A stretch of DNA of 44,625 bases from Thermodesulfovibrionales bacterium (GTDB taxonomy: Bacteria; Nitrospirota; Thermodesulfovibrionia; Thermodesulfovibrionales; SM23-35), in contig JASEEX010000013.1 of assembly GCA_030019415.1 (NCBI GenBank), forward strand, positions 1 through 44,625, in the 5' to 3' direction. The position numbers were made by a program, and so were the translations under genes. Shown here piece after piece: positions 1 through 8,433 of the stretch. The notes below the pieces were generated by a model. That model was not told the origin of the DNA. It saw only the letters and a program-made list of their open reading frames with translations, and searched no databases. Each line of letters begins with the position of its first letter. The stretch's first letter is position 1.

Positions 1-55
1 CGTTTATGTGGGAATTGTACCCCTAAAATCGGTATCGGATTGCTGGGACGTAACA

Positions 56-167
56 CTTTTGGGTGAGGTAAAAAATACAAGGATTGATTTATTAAATTTC
101 TAATGGTAATCTGAGTTCACCCTGTCAGAAAGAAAGCCCTGCCCTTTTGGGTGAGGTAAAAAATACA
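56..167. repeat. 24-bp direct repeat pair upstream of the stress-protein gene
   Basis: The 24-bp sequence beginning CTTTTGGGTGAGG and ending AAAAATACA occurs identically at 56-79 and 144-167, a period of 88 bp. No coding gene can be supported in 1-210; short open frames there may be the tail of an upstream gene. The pair could be operator sites or a small duplication. Only the repetition itself is seen. Confidence 0.6.
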
Positions 168-210
168 TAGGCGAGGGCGTGGCTAATGTCCCAATGTAAA
201 CCACGTATAT

Positions 211-1074
211 TTGCGTGATTTGGGCTTAAGTGTGTATACAAAGATATTTGCAGCAGTTAACGAACACCTGAATTCAGAAATCTCCGCGAGATATGCTCTG
301 AACTTTGCGAGGGCATGCGGGGCAAAATTATATATTTGCTTTATTGCTGAGAAGGGCATGTCCCGGTCCAGTTTTGACAGGGCTGAGGATGCTATAAAAA
401 GGCTATTTATTAAGGCAGAGGAGATGGATATTCAGGTGGAGAGCATTATCGAGACAGGAGAACTTGTAAAAGAGATACATAAGATTGTTAGACACGAAGG
501 AATAGACATCGTTTTCGCATCCACGCGAAGAGAAGACATTGAGAGGAGATTCTATGCAGGCACCATTGCACGGAGTCTGTCTCTGGCGCTTCCATGCTCT
601 GTAGCTCTGGTGAGAGTTGTGCATATGGGGAGGATACATCCAAGAAATATCCTCGTTCCGATAAAGGCAAAAATTGATCACATAAAGGAAAGGGCATATT
701 TTACTGCAAAGATGGCAGAGAGTTTTGGTTCAAAGGTCTTTGTCTTTCACGCTACGAAGCCTATAACCAAATTTTTCCATGGTGAAATACATCTCACACC
801 TGTTGAATGGGAAAAGAGATTGCCCAAGGATACATCAATTTTTATGGAATACCTCCGTAAGTACCAGATTGAGTTTGAAGGCAGAGTTTTACCAGGTACC
901 ACAGCAAGGAGCATAACCATTGAGGCTGCTTCAAAAAAACATGACCTCATAATAATGGGCGCCAGTGAAAGGAGCCTTCTGAGTTCTATATTTAAAGGCA
1001 ATCCTGTAGAGGAACTCTTAAGGGAGACCCCGTGCGATCTGATAGTCCTGAAACCGAGGCATGAAGATAAATAG
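211..1074 (+). CDS. tandem-domain universal stress protein (UspA family)
   Basis: This 287-aa soluble protein has two UspA-like alpha/beta domains, roughly residues 8-140 and 148-284. The second ends in the usual strand-loop LIIMGAS followed by SIFKG and a terminal DLIVLKP strand. The ATP-loop pattern G-x2-G-x9-G-S/T is only partly kept: the second Gly is Glu (GASE) and the GS is GN, so nucleotide binding is uncertain. The start used is TTG at 211; an in-frame GTG at 232 is equally plausible and no strong RBS decides. The 3' end overlaps the ATPase gene by 14 bp, which suggests translational coupling and a shared role in ion or stress homeostasis. The family call is firm, the role inferred. 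Confidence 0.82.
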   Translation: MRDLGLSVYTKIFAAVNEHLNSEISARYALNFARACGAKLYICFIAEKGMSRSSFDRAEDAIKRLFIKAEEMDIQVESIIETGELVKEIHKIVRHEGIDIVFASTRREDIERRFYAGTIARSLSLALPCSVALVRVVHMGRIHPRNILVPIKAKIDHIKERAYFTAKMAESFGSKVFVFHATKPITKFFHGEIHLTPVEWEKRLPKDTSIFMEYLRKYQIEFEGRVLPGTTARSITIEAASKKHDLIIMGASERSLLSSIFKGNPVEELLRETPCDLIVLKPRHEDK

Positions 1075-3724
1075 CCTTACAGTAAAGGAAGTCTTTCACA
1101 GTCTCGTTACATTAGAGGAGGGACTCACAGAGGATGAGGCGAAGAGGAGACTTAAAGAATTTGGTTATAATGAGATTGAAGAGGTAAAGAAAAAACCCCT
1201 CACCTTCAGGTTCTTAGGTCAGTTCACGCATTTCCTTGCTGTTTTACTCTGGATAGCTGCCCTGCTTTCATTCCTCTCTGAGTACCTTCATCCAGGCGAG
1301 GGCATGCTTACCCTCGGCTTCGCAATCACAGCCGTTATATTCATCAATGCCATATTCACTTTTGTTCAGGAATACCGTGCAGAAAAGGCACTGGAGGAAA
1401 TGAAGAGACTCCTTCCCTTTTATGTGAAGGTTATAAGAGAAGGAAAAGAAAGGGAGATTTATGCAAAGGAGGTTGTACCCGGTGACGTGATACTCCTTTC
1501 AGAGGGCGACAAGGTTTCTGCTGATACAAGACTCATAGAGTCAAATGATATAAAGGTGAACAATGCCCCCCTGACAGGTGAATCAGAGCCTGTAACGAGG
1601 GTTATAGAGCCTTTTACAGGAGAGCTCATAAACAGCTCTAACATAGCCTTTGCAGGGACAACGGTCGTCAGTGGCTCAGGAAAGGGAGTAGTCTTTGCAA
1701 CGGGGATGAGGACGGAGTTCGGGAGAATCGCTCACCTCACAGGCACAGTTACTTCAGGTCTCAGCCCTCTTCAGAAAGAGATAATAAAGATAACGAGAGT
1801 CATCGCAGCTATAGCCACAGTTATGGGTGTTATATTCTTTGCAACAGGACACTTCATTGGCAGAACATTCTGGGAAAACTTCCTCTTTGCAGTAGGAATA
1901 ATCGTTGCCAATGTCCCGGAGGGATTACTTCCAACAGTGACCCTTTCACTCGCTATGGGCAGCCAGAGGATGGCAAAGAGAATGGCATTGATAAAGACCC
2001 TAACATCTGTAGAGACTCTTGGCTCTGTCTCCGTCATCTGCACGGACAAAACAGGGACACTGACCCAGAACAAGATGGCTGTGAAAAGGATAGCCTATAT
2101 TGGTGAGGGTATAAAGACAGAAGGACAAGGGCCTTCCTTGCTTACTGTTGCCCTGCTCTGCAACAACACAAAGGAGGTCGAAGGAAATCTAAAGGGTGAG
2201 CCAACAGAAGTCGCACTTTCCAGGGCAGCGCTCGAGTCCATAGGTCATGTGGAAAGTAGAAGGATAAAGGAGTTCCCCTTTGACTCTGATAGGAAGAGGA
2301 TGAGCACAATAAATTCTATCAATGGTAGCATCTATGTCATGACAAAAGGTGCACCTGAAAATATATTCACAATATGCAGCCATTGCCTCAGGGATGGTGA
2401 AATATTGTATTTTGATGAGGCCCTCAGGGATAAGTCAGTCTCCCTTTACCATTCAATGATGGATGAGGGGTTAAGGGTCCTTGCCTTTGCATATAGAGAG
2501 GTTAAAAGTGGCGAGGATATAAAGAGTAAGGAGGATGTAGAGAGGGATATGGTTTTTTTGGGTCTGGTAGGGCTTGAAGACCCTCCAAGACCAGAGGTAC
2601 CGGAGGCAATAAAGAAATGCAGGGAGGCTGGAATAAAAATAATAATGATCACAGGTGATGGCTCGAGAACAGCCCTCGCTATTGCAAGGGAGATTGGCCT
2701 TGTAAAAGGAAACCCCTCGATAGTGGAAGGAAGTGATTTTTTAAGGATGTCTGATGACGAACTCCGCATGGTCCTCTCAAAAGAGGAGGTCATATTTTCA
2801 AGGATGACGCCAAAGCATAAGCTGAGGGTTGTGAATATCCTAAAGGAAGAAGGTGAAAGGGTCGCGGTTACAGGTGATGGAGTCAACGATGCCCCTGCCT
2901 TAAAAAGGGCAGACATCGGTATTGCTATGGGCATCGCAGGAACTGATGTTGCGAAAGAGGCAGCTGATATGATACTCCTTGATGATAACTTCGCCACTAT
3001 TGTAAATGCTATAGAAGAAGGCAGGGCTGTTTATGAGAATATCAGAAAGTTCATAAGCTATATCTTTTCTTCCAATATCCCCGAAATAGTCCCTTATCTT
3101 ACATATGTCCTATTGAGGATACCCCTTCCCCTTACAATTATGCAAATACTCGCCGTTGACCTGGGCACAGACATGTTTCCTGCCCTCGCACTTGGTGCGG
3201 AGAAACCCTCGCCGGCTGTTATGAAAATACCTCCAAGAAGCCCAAGGGAAAGGCTCTTGAACCCTCCGTTACTAACAAGGGCATACCTGTTCCTTGGCCC
3301 TATTGAGGCAGCCGCAGGGCTATTTGGGTACTTCTATGTATTGAATAAAGGTAGCTGGCAGTGGGGTGAAATGCTTACATCTAACAATATCCTTTATCTA
3401 CAGGCAACAACTGCCTGCCTTACAGCAATAATCGTTACACAGATCGCTAATGTCTTTGCATGCAGGTCTTTTAAGGAATCTGTTTTTCGCCTCGGCATCT
3501 TCACAAACAGGTTAATCTTTGCAGGTATAGCATTCGAAATCCTCCTGCAATTATTCATTGTCTATCATCCTTTTGGTAACAAAATATTCTCAACCCACCC
3601 TATTTCAGTGGAGATATGGCTCATCCTTATTCCTTTTGCGCTTCTACTCTTTTCTGCTGAAGAACTGAGGAAGCTTATGGTGAGGAAGACGGAGAAAAGG
3701 GTAAACGCTCAAGGGCTTTTATAA
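1061..3724 (+). CDS. P-type cation ATPase, type IIC (Na+/K+-ATPase-like)
   Basis: An 887-aa membrane pump of the P2 family. Visible landmarks are an N-terminal cation-ATPase domain, the TGES actuator loop, the phosphorylation motif DKTGTLT near residue 328, and the hinge GDGVNDAPALK. The ion-site helices resemble Na+/K+-ATPase: VANVPEGLLPTVT in TM4, SNIPEI in TM5 (Ser, not the Lys of H+/K+ pumps), and DLGTDM in TM6 matching Asp804 and Asp808. In TM8 the position of animal Asp926 appears to be Asn (IAN for WAD). It likely transports Na+ and/or K+ using ATP; a Ca2+ or H+ role is less likely. It overlaps the stress-protein gene upstream and its last 50 bp overlap the convergent VKOR-thioredoxin gene. 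Confidence 0.9.
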   Translation: MKINSLTVKEVFHSLVTLEEGLTEDEAKRRLKEFGYNEIEEVKKKPLTFRFLGQFTHFLAVLLWIAALLSFLSEYLHPGEGMLTLGFAITAVIFINAIFTFVQEYRAEKALEEMKRLLPFYVKVIREGKEREIYAKEVVPGDVILLSEGDKVSADTRLIESNDIKVNNAPLTGESEPVTRVIEPFTGELINSSNIAFAGTTVVSGSGKGVVFATGMRTEFGRIAHLTGTVTSGLSPLQKEIIKITRVIAAIATVMGVIFFATGHFIGRTFWENFLFAVGIIVANVPEGLLPTVTLSLAMGSQRMAKRMALIKTLTSVETLGSVSVICTDKTGTLTQNKMAVKRIAYIGEGIKTEGQGPSLLTVALLCNNTKEVEGNLKGEPTEVALSRAALESIGHVESRRIKEFPFDSDRKRMSTINSINGSIYVMTKGAPENIFTICSHCLRDGEILYFDEALRDKSVSLYHSMMDEGLRVLAFAYREVKSGEDIKSKEDVERDMVFLGLVGLEDPPRPEVPEAIKKCREAGIKIIMITGDGSRTALAIAREIGLVKGNPSIVEGSDFLRMSDDELRMVLSKEEVIFSRMTPKHKLRVVNILKEEGERVAVTGDGVNDAPALKRADIGIAMGIAGTDVAKEAADMILLDDNFATIVNAIEEGRAVYENIRKFISYIFSSNIPEIVPYLTYVLLRIPLPLTIMQILAVDLGTDMFPALALGAEKPSPAVMKIPPRSPRERLLNPPLLTRAYLFLGPIEAAAGLFGYFYVLNKGSWQWGEMLTSNNILYLQATTACLTAIIVTQIANVFACRSFKESVFRLGIFTNRLIFAGIAFEILLQLFIVYHPFGNKIFSTHPISVEIWLILIPFALLLFSAEELRKLMVRKTEKRVNAQGLL

Positions 3725-4643
3725 TATCTTCAGTGCCTTCAAAGCGCTTCTTCTCACCATTAGATATCACACAGATGGGCGTTGCATTAATTTTATCTTC
3801 TCTTAAATAACTATCAAAAAGGCCAAATGTAGGTATCACGTTAAAGGGTTTGAACTTTATCTTCTTCTCCTTCAGAAACTCCTCTAACCTCTCCTTATCT
3901 GTTATCCTGTTGTTTGCGGCTTCAAATAAGATAGCCCTTGCATAAAGAGCATGATTGAACTCCTTCTTTTCATTTAAGATGTAAAGAAAGTATCTTGCAT
4001 AGAGACTGGTATGTTTATGGATTGGTGTATCAATAAAGGTAATGTTTATGACCTTCTTTTTAACTAAACCGGTAATTACCTCTTCTAATCTCGGTTCCAG
4101 AGACCTGCAGGGACCGCAAAAATAATCGGTATAAAGCCTCACCTTTATCTTACCGTTTCCAAAAGAAGGTGGAAGGTCCGCCTTAGGCGGATCCTCTGCA
4201 TAGAGAGGGGTAACTGCGCCCTGGAAGAAAATCGAAAAAAGTATAAAGCCAAGAAATAGGGAGATACCCATAAGGGTCTTTTTAGACATATTGAGGTTTA
4301 ACAAAAAGAGAAGTAAAACAATGGCACCAAAGGCCAAACAGTAATAACAATAAACAAGGTTCCTTATCTGAAATCCTAAAAGGTATATTTCTGCACCTGT
4401 GCCAAAAGATAGCAAAGACAGGAGGACTAAATCTCTTTTGCGAAGACTGAAAAAAATTAACATCCCCATATAAAGAAGTCCCAGATATTTCAGCTCGATG
4501 TCGAGAATACCACCCTGCAGGTATTCGCATGATTCACCGCATATACTGTATAACAAGATAATGCCTATGCCTATAAGTGAGACTATGACATTGATCCAGT
4601 ATTTCCTTGCGCCAAACCTCTTATATGACTTCCTAATAAACAT
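3675..4643 (-). CDS. VKOR-thioredoxin fusion (disulfide-forming membrane protein)
   Basis: This 322-aa protein joins an N-terminal vitamin K epoxide reductase-like membrane domain (several helices, residues 15-155) to a periplasmic thioredoxin/DsbA-like domain (about 165-320). The VKOR part has the loop cysteine pair CGESC and the active-site pair CYYC. The thioredoxin part has FCGPC and a cis-Pro-type TPICVI segment. Such fusions reoxidise their own thioredoxin domain and pass electrons to quinone, replacing DsbA/DsbB. A quinone-linked role fits the UbiA-type prenyltransferase upstream on the same strand, although a strong hairpin lies between them. The 3' end overlaps the ATPase gene tail to tail by 50 bp. 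Confidence 0.88.
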   Translation of the reverse strand: MFIRKSYKRFGARKYWINVIVSLIGIGIILLYSICGESCEYLQGGILDIELKYLGLLYMGMLIFFSLRKRDLVLLSLLSFGTGAEIYLLGFQIRNLVYCYYCLAFGAIVLLLFLLNLNMSKKTLMGISLFLGFILFSIFFQGAVTPLYAEDPPKADLPPSFGNGKIKVRLYTDYFCGPCRSLEPRLEEVITGLVKKKVINITFIDTPIHKHTSLYARYFLYILNEKKEFNHALYARAILFEAANNRITDKERLEEFLKEKKIKFKPFNVIPTFGLFDSYLREDKINATPICVISNGEKKRFEGTEDIIKALERLPFSPSSSP

Positions 4644-4674
4644 ATAAAAAATGATAACACATATTAATTCTCCA

Positions 4675-4706
4675 CAATAGGCGGGACATTTTTGTCCCGC
4701 CTATTG
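4675..4706 (-). terminator. strong hairpin after the ubiA-type gene
   Basis: Two perfectly complementary 14-nt arms (4675-4688 and 4693-4706, core GGCGGGAC/GTCCCGCC) are separated by a TTTT loop. It lies between the end of the prenyltransferase gene and the start of the VKOR-thioredoxin gene, both minus strand. No clear U-tract follows on that strand, so it could be a terminator, an mRNA stabiliser or a dispersed palindrome. A weaker G/C-rich partner lies at about 4709-4744. Confidence 0.55.
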
Positions 4707-4758
4707 AAGCGGGGTTAGTCTACAACTCGTAGAGAAACCCCCGCCTATCGGTATATTG

Positions 4759-5634
4759 TCACGTTCCATGCCCAAATATATAATCCAATAACGTGAAAAC
4801 AAAGACCGTCATACTTATATAGCCGTTCATGTTAAAGAATGCCATGTCAAGTCTGCTGAGGTCGTCTTCCTTGACAAGGGAATGTTCATAGATAAAGAGC
4901 CCTGCAACAACCGTTATCCCGATCCAGTAAAAAATACCGAGCTTAAATAACATACCTGTAAATACGAGCATTAGAAAGGTCATCAGATGGAATATCCTCG
5001 CCAAGATTAATGCCTTTTTAACTCCAAACCTCTTTGGTATGGAATGCAGCCCATAGGATTTATCAAATTCGATGTCCTCGAGGGCATAGAGAGTATCGAA
5101 GCCAGCAAGCCAGAACACTATAGCAATTCCCATCGGTAGTATCTCTAAATCAAAGGTACCCCTCACAGCTATCCATGCCCCGAGAGGCGCAGCAGATAAT
5201 GCCAATCCCAGGACAAAATGAGAAGCCCATGTGAATCTTTTTGTATAAGAATATATAAAAAGAATAGCAAGGGCAACTGGAGAAAGTTTCAGACATAAAG
5301 GGTTTAACATATAGGCAGCTAAAACAAAAATTGTAAGAGCTACTACGGTAAATAAAACTGCCTGGGATAATGTAATAATACCCATTGGAAGTTCCCTGCT
5401 CCTGGTCCTTGGGTTCGCCTGATCAATCTTCCTGTCGATTATTCTGTTAAGCCCAAATGCGCCCGACCTCGCTCCTACCATTGCGACCGTTATCCAAACT
5501 ATCTTTCCCAGGGAAGGGATTCCTTCCGCAGCCATGATTGCTCCAGTAAATGCAAAGGGGAGTGCAAAGACTGAGTGCGAAAATCTGATCATCCTCAGAT
5601 AAAGTACTATCTTTTGTGCAATGATGTTTAACAT
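4759..5634 (-). CDS. ubiA: UbiA-family polyprenyltransferase (quinone biosynthesis)
   Basis: A polytopic membrane enzyme of about 291 aa that attaches a polyprenyl chain to an aromatic acid during ubiquinone or menaquinone assembly. Both Asp-rich Mg2+-diphosphate motifs are present: NRIIDRKID after the first helices and DIEFDKSYG in the second half. A longer frame begins at 5748, but the Met at 5634 is preferred: it follows GGTGAG, starts just before the first amphipathic helix, and clears the upstream HAD gene (ends 5648) by 13 bp. It probably lies in a minus-strand operon hisB-HAD-ubiA. In an anaerobe the substrate may be the futalosine-pathway naphthoate (MqnP-type) rather than 4-hydroxybenzoate; sequence alone does not decide. 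Confidence 0.85.
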   Translation of the reverse strand: MLNIIAQKIVLYLRMIRFSHSVFALPFAFTGAIMAAEGIPSLGKIVWITVAMVGARSGAFGLNRIIDRKIDQANPRTRSRELPMGIITLSQAVLFTVVALTIFVLAAYMLNPLCLKLSPVALAILFIYSYTKRFTWASHFVLGLALSAAPLGAWIAVRGTFDLEILPMGIAIVFWLAGFDTLYALEDIEFDKSYGLHSIPKRFGVKKALILARIFHLMTFLMLVFTGMLFKLGIFYWIGITVVAGLFIYEHSLVKEDDLSRLDMAFFNMNGYISMTVFVFTLLDYIFGHGT

Positions 5635-5647
5635 CTCACCAGACAAT

Positions 5648-6343
5648 TCAAGAAGGGGAAACTGCTTTTCCGGACAACTCTTTCTCTTTTTTAATGAGTT
5701 CACCAAAGTCGATGATGGTTGTAAACTCTGAAGTGGGCAATGGCTCAATCTTTGAATTTGATCTTGCCTTGAAGATCAGATATTTTATTCCGAATTTCTT
5801 TGCTGTTTTTAATACCTCAAGGGTGTCATCCACGAGCATTGTTTTTTCCTTACTGAAACCGAACCTCTGCTCAGCCTTTTGCCAGAATTCAATCTGCTCC
5901 TTCGGGCACCCGACCTCAAAGGATGTTATCGAACCTGTCAGATATCTGCCGAGGTCAGTCTTTTTGAGCTTCATGTCGAGCACCTTGTAGTGAGCATTGG
6001 TAACAATAAAGGTCTTGATTCTCCGTGCCTTCAGCATCTTAAGGAAATCCTCAACATGGGGATGAACCTCTATGAGATGCCTTATCTGTTCTTTTAATGC
6101 CAAGATGTCGAGGTCAAGTTCTTTTGACCAGAAATCAATATCCGTCCAGTTAAGGGTCCCTTCATGTGCCTTGTATCTTTTGAATAGCTCCTCCATCGCC
6201 TTACCGAAGGTGATTTTATGCTTTTCTGCATATCTTTCAGGTACCAAATGTTCCCAGAAGTAATCATCGAAATATCTGTCCAGAAGCGTACCATCCATGT
6301 CGAGGAGGACATATTTTATTTCTTTGAAAGGAATGAAAGGCAC
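5648..6343 (-). CDS. HAD-family nucleotidase, YrfG-like (GMP/IMP 5'-nucleotidase)
   Basis: This 231-aa cytoplasmic phosphatase has all HAD motifs: DMDGTLLD (nucleophile) at residues 15-22, TNA (motif II), a conserved Lys in YPK/CPK-like context, and VDD (motif IV). The cap region after motif I, with DDYFWEHLVPERYA and TLNWTDIDFWS, resembles E. coli YrfG, a GMP/IMP nucleotidase, and supports that subfamily. It sits 7 bp after hisB and just before the prenyltransferase. A purine nucleotidase has no obvious tie to either neighbour. Substrate assignment is by resemblance only. Confidence 0.82.
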   Translation of the reverse strand: MPFIPFKEIKYVLLDMDGTLLDRYFDDYFWEHLVPERYAEKHKITFGKAMEELFKRYKAHEGTLNWTDIDFWSKELDLDILALKEQIRHLIEVHPHVEDFLKMLKARRIKTFIVTNAHYKVLDMKLKKTDLGRYLTGSITSFEVGCPKEQIEFWQKAEQRFGFSKEKTMLVDDTLEVLKTAKKFGIKYLIFKARSNSKIEPLPTSEFTTIIDFGELIKKEKELSGKAVSPS

Positions 6344-6350
6344 AAGAACC

Positions 6351-6938
6351 TCACAATTTACCCTTTATTGTCGGGATGCCCTTAATCCTCGGATCAATAA
6401 ATACAGCATTTTTCAGAGCCCTTCCCAGGGCCTTGAATATCGCCTCGATTATGTGATGCGTATTTCTCCCGTAGGGAGACTCGACATGAAGAGTTATACT
6501 GCTATTGCTCACAAAGGCCTGAAGGAAGTCCTCGATAAGGTCTGGATCGAAATTCTTGATCTTACTCTTCTTCGGGAATTCAACCTTATAGACAAGATAA
6601 GGTCTTCCGCTAATGTCAAGACTCACTGAAGCAAGGGCCTCATCCATCGGCACAGTTGCCTCTCCAAAACGTGAAATACCCTTCATGTCCCCGAGTGCCT
6701 GTTTCACAGCCCTGCCGAGAACTATACCAACATCTTCTACTGTATGGTGGTAATCAACATCAATGTCTCCCTTTGCCTTTATTGTCATATCAAAAATACC
6801 GTGCTTACACATTAAAGACAACATGTGATCGAGAAATGGGATCGATGTGTCTATCGAGTATTGTCCCTTTCCATCCAGATTAATAGTGAGCTTTATATCC
6901 GTTTCCTTCGTCTTCCTCTCTACTTTAGCCGTTCTCAT
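6351..6938 (-). CDS. hisB: imidazoleglycerol-phosphate dehydratase
   Basis: This 195-aa enzyme dehydrates imidazoleglycerol phosphate to imidazoleacetol phosphate in histidine synthesis. The Mn-binding histidine motifs are intact: [20 protein letters not shown], and [10 protein letters not shown] near the C-terminus. Length is that of monofunctional HisB. It is the first gene of the minus-strand run and is separated from other his genes, which are not in the window. RBS GGAGAGG lies just upstream, and an extended -10 promoter candidate is at 6959-6967. Confidence 0.95.
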   Translation of the reverse strand: MRTAKVERKTKETDIKLTINLDGKGQYSIDTSIPFLDHMLSLMCKHGIFDMTIKAKGDIDVDYHHTVEDVGIVLGRAVKQALGDMKGISRFGEATVPMDEALASVSLDISGRPYLVYKVEFPKKSKIKNFDPDLIEDFLQAFVSNSSITLHVESPYGRNTHHIIEAIFKALGRALKNAVFIDPRIKGIPTIKGKL

Positions 6939-6958
6939 TTTGCCTCTCCGTTGATAGA

Positions 6959-6967
6959 ATTATAACA
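6959..6967 (-). promoter_or_regulatory. extended -10 promoter candidate for the hisB operon
   Basis: On the minus strand TGTTATAAT forms an extended -10 element about 20 bp before the hisB ATG, with GGAGAGG between. No good -35 is seen at the expected distance, as is usual for extended -10 promoters. Assigned by eye. Confidence 0.4.
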
Positions 6968-7085
6968 GATTAGAGTCCTACAGAGGAGACTGTATGCAAA
7001 TTTTCTGAAGCGTTGAGGCATTTATCCTTTCCTCCTCTAATCTCTCATCTATAACAGCAGTGGCGAAAAAATCTTCGATTAATAT

Positions 7086-7628
7086 TTAAAAATGGAAACA
7101 GAGCGCTTTCTGATATTGTCCAATACAAAGGGCCAAGATGAAGCCATTGGTCTCAAGGATGAAATCGAGCGTTGGCTTCTCTGAAAGAACTCTTTCGATT
7201 ATCTTGATGATATGTTCAAAAGATTTCTCACCCAGAATTGGTTCTGCGCCGCTCAACCTTACCTTGTTGAAATCTCTCCTATTACAGATATCCAGAAGCC
7301 TTCTTGCCACTTGCTCAGAGGAACAAAACTCTCCTTTGCACTCCTCGGGTTTCATATTCCTTTCATAATTCCAGCAGTAGGCACAGAGAAAGCAACATCC
7401 CACCATATCAGCGGTGGCAATGCCTCCATAATATCTTGCTCCCCTAAAACGATAATACTTCCTTTTCTGATCTCTCATAACGAGGTTTTCGACCTCTTCT
7501 GCCCGTTTTACAGGATCGAAAGGGAGTTTAAGCATTTTTACCTTCTGCGCGACACTCTTCTTCTCTTTCAAAGAGAGGAGGGCTGAAGGAGGGAAAAAGG
7601 GAGGATTGGAGATCCAGTTCCCTTTCAA
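7086..7628 (-). pseudogene. truncated radical SAM protein
   Basis: The 180-aa product has a radical SAM core start: YRFRGARYYGG, then CCFLCAYCW giving CxxxCxxC at about residues 77-84, and a downstream SGAEP segment (GGEP-like). After LDFILETNGFIL the sequence turns into an unrelated short tail and stops, so roughly the C-terminal half of the barrel is missing. Relatives with this YGGIATADMVGC-type start are usually near 300 aa. The first ATG at 7628 may be upstream of the true start; a Met near residue 32 is an alternative. Probably a decayed gene. The 6968-7085 stretch downstream shows no clear continuation in other frames. Confidence 0.65.
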
Positions 7629-7662
7629 GCTTCAGTATCATGAGGCAAGGCTTATTTCTTTT

Positions 7663-8433
7663 CTACACAACGTACAACTCTTGTTGACCGGAGGCTAATA
7701 GAAATTCTTTAATCCGTCTTTCTGCTAACTTTACATATTCTTTATTTATTTCATATCCAACATAATGACGTTTGGTCTTTATAGCAGCAATAGCAGCTTG
7801 CCCACTTCCTATAAATGGGTCTAAAACAACTTCTCCCTCAAAAGTGTAAAGTTGGATCAATCTGTAAGGTAACTCTATCGGAAAAGGTGCAGGATGCCCC
7901 ACTTTTGTTGCCGGTTCTGCGGCAAATGTCCATACACTTTTGGTAAACTCAAGAAATTCCTTTCTCGAAATCGTACTCTTTCTTCCTATATTTCTTCTCG
8001 TAAACATGCCTTTAGAAAAGACTAAAATATATTCATGAATATCCCGCAATGTTGGATTTTTAGCGGAAAGCCAGCTACCCCAAGCAGTAGATGGGCTACC
8101 ACTGGAGGCTTTATTCCAGATGATTTCACCCCTCATTAAAAATCCTAAATCAAGCATATCCTCAACGATAAAAGCATGAAGTGGGATATAAGGTTTTCTT
8201 CCAAGATTTGCAATATTAATACATGCTCTGCCACCAGGAACGAGCACTCTCTTAACTTCGCTCCATACCCTCTTCAAAAATGCTCTATACTCATCTAAAG
8301 TAAGATTCTCGTCATACTCTTTCCCCACATTATAAGGGGGCGAGGTAACCATTAGATGAACACTATTATCTAGCAATTCCTCCATCTTTTCGCTCGTTTT
8401 GCAAAAAATATTATCGGGTTTATATAATAACAT
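7663..8433 (-). CDS. site-specific DNA methyltransferase (beta-class, N4-C/N6-A)
   Basis: This 256-aa protein has catalytic motif IV TSPPYNVG near residue 31 and the AdoMet motif DPFIGSGQAA near residue 204. That order (IV before I) marks a beta-class amino-methyltransferase. No restriction partner is adjacent, so it may be an orphan or the survivor of a broken RM system. Its ATG (8431-8433) lies inside the left terminal repeat of the neighbouring IS element, reading GCGATGTTAT. The N-terminus before the SPPY motif is about 30 aa, near normal, so only a few native residues may be lost. Whether it still has a promoter is unknown. Confidence 0.85.
   Translation of the reverse strand: MLLYKPDNIFCKTSEKMEELLDNSVHLMVTSPPYNVGKEYDENLTLDEYRAFLKRVWSEVKRVLVPGGRACINIANLGRKPYIPLHAFIVEDMLDLGFLMRGEIIWNKASSGSPSTAWGSWLSAKNPTLRDIHEYILVFSKGMFTRRNIGRKSTISRKEFLEFTKSVWTFAAEPATKVGHPAPFPIELPYRLIQLYTFEGEVVLDPFIGSGQAAIAAIKTKRHYVGYEINKEYVKLAERRIKEFLLASGQQELYVV

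Noticed and set aside
1-110. Short open frame at the left edge as the tail of an upstream gene
   Set aside because: Two frames are possible, neither recognisable; one includes the first copy of the 24-bp repeat.
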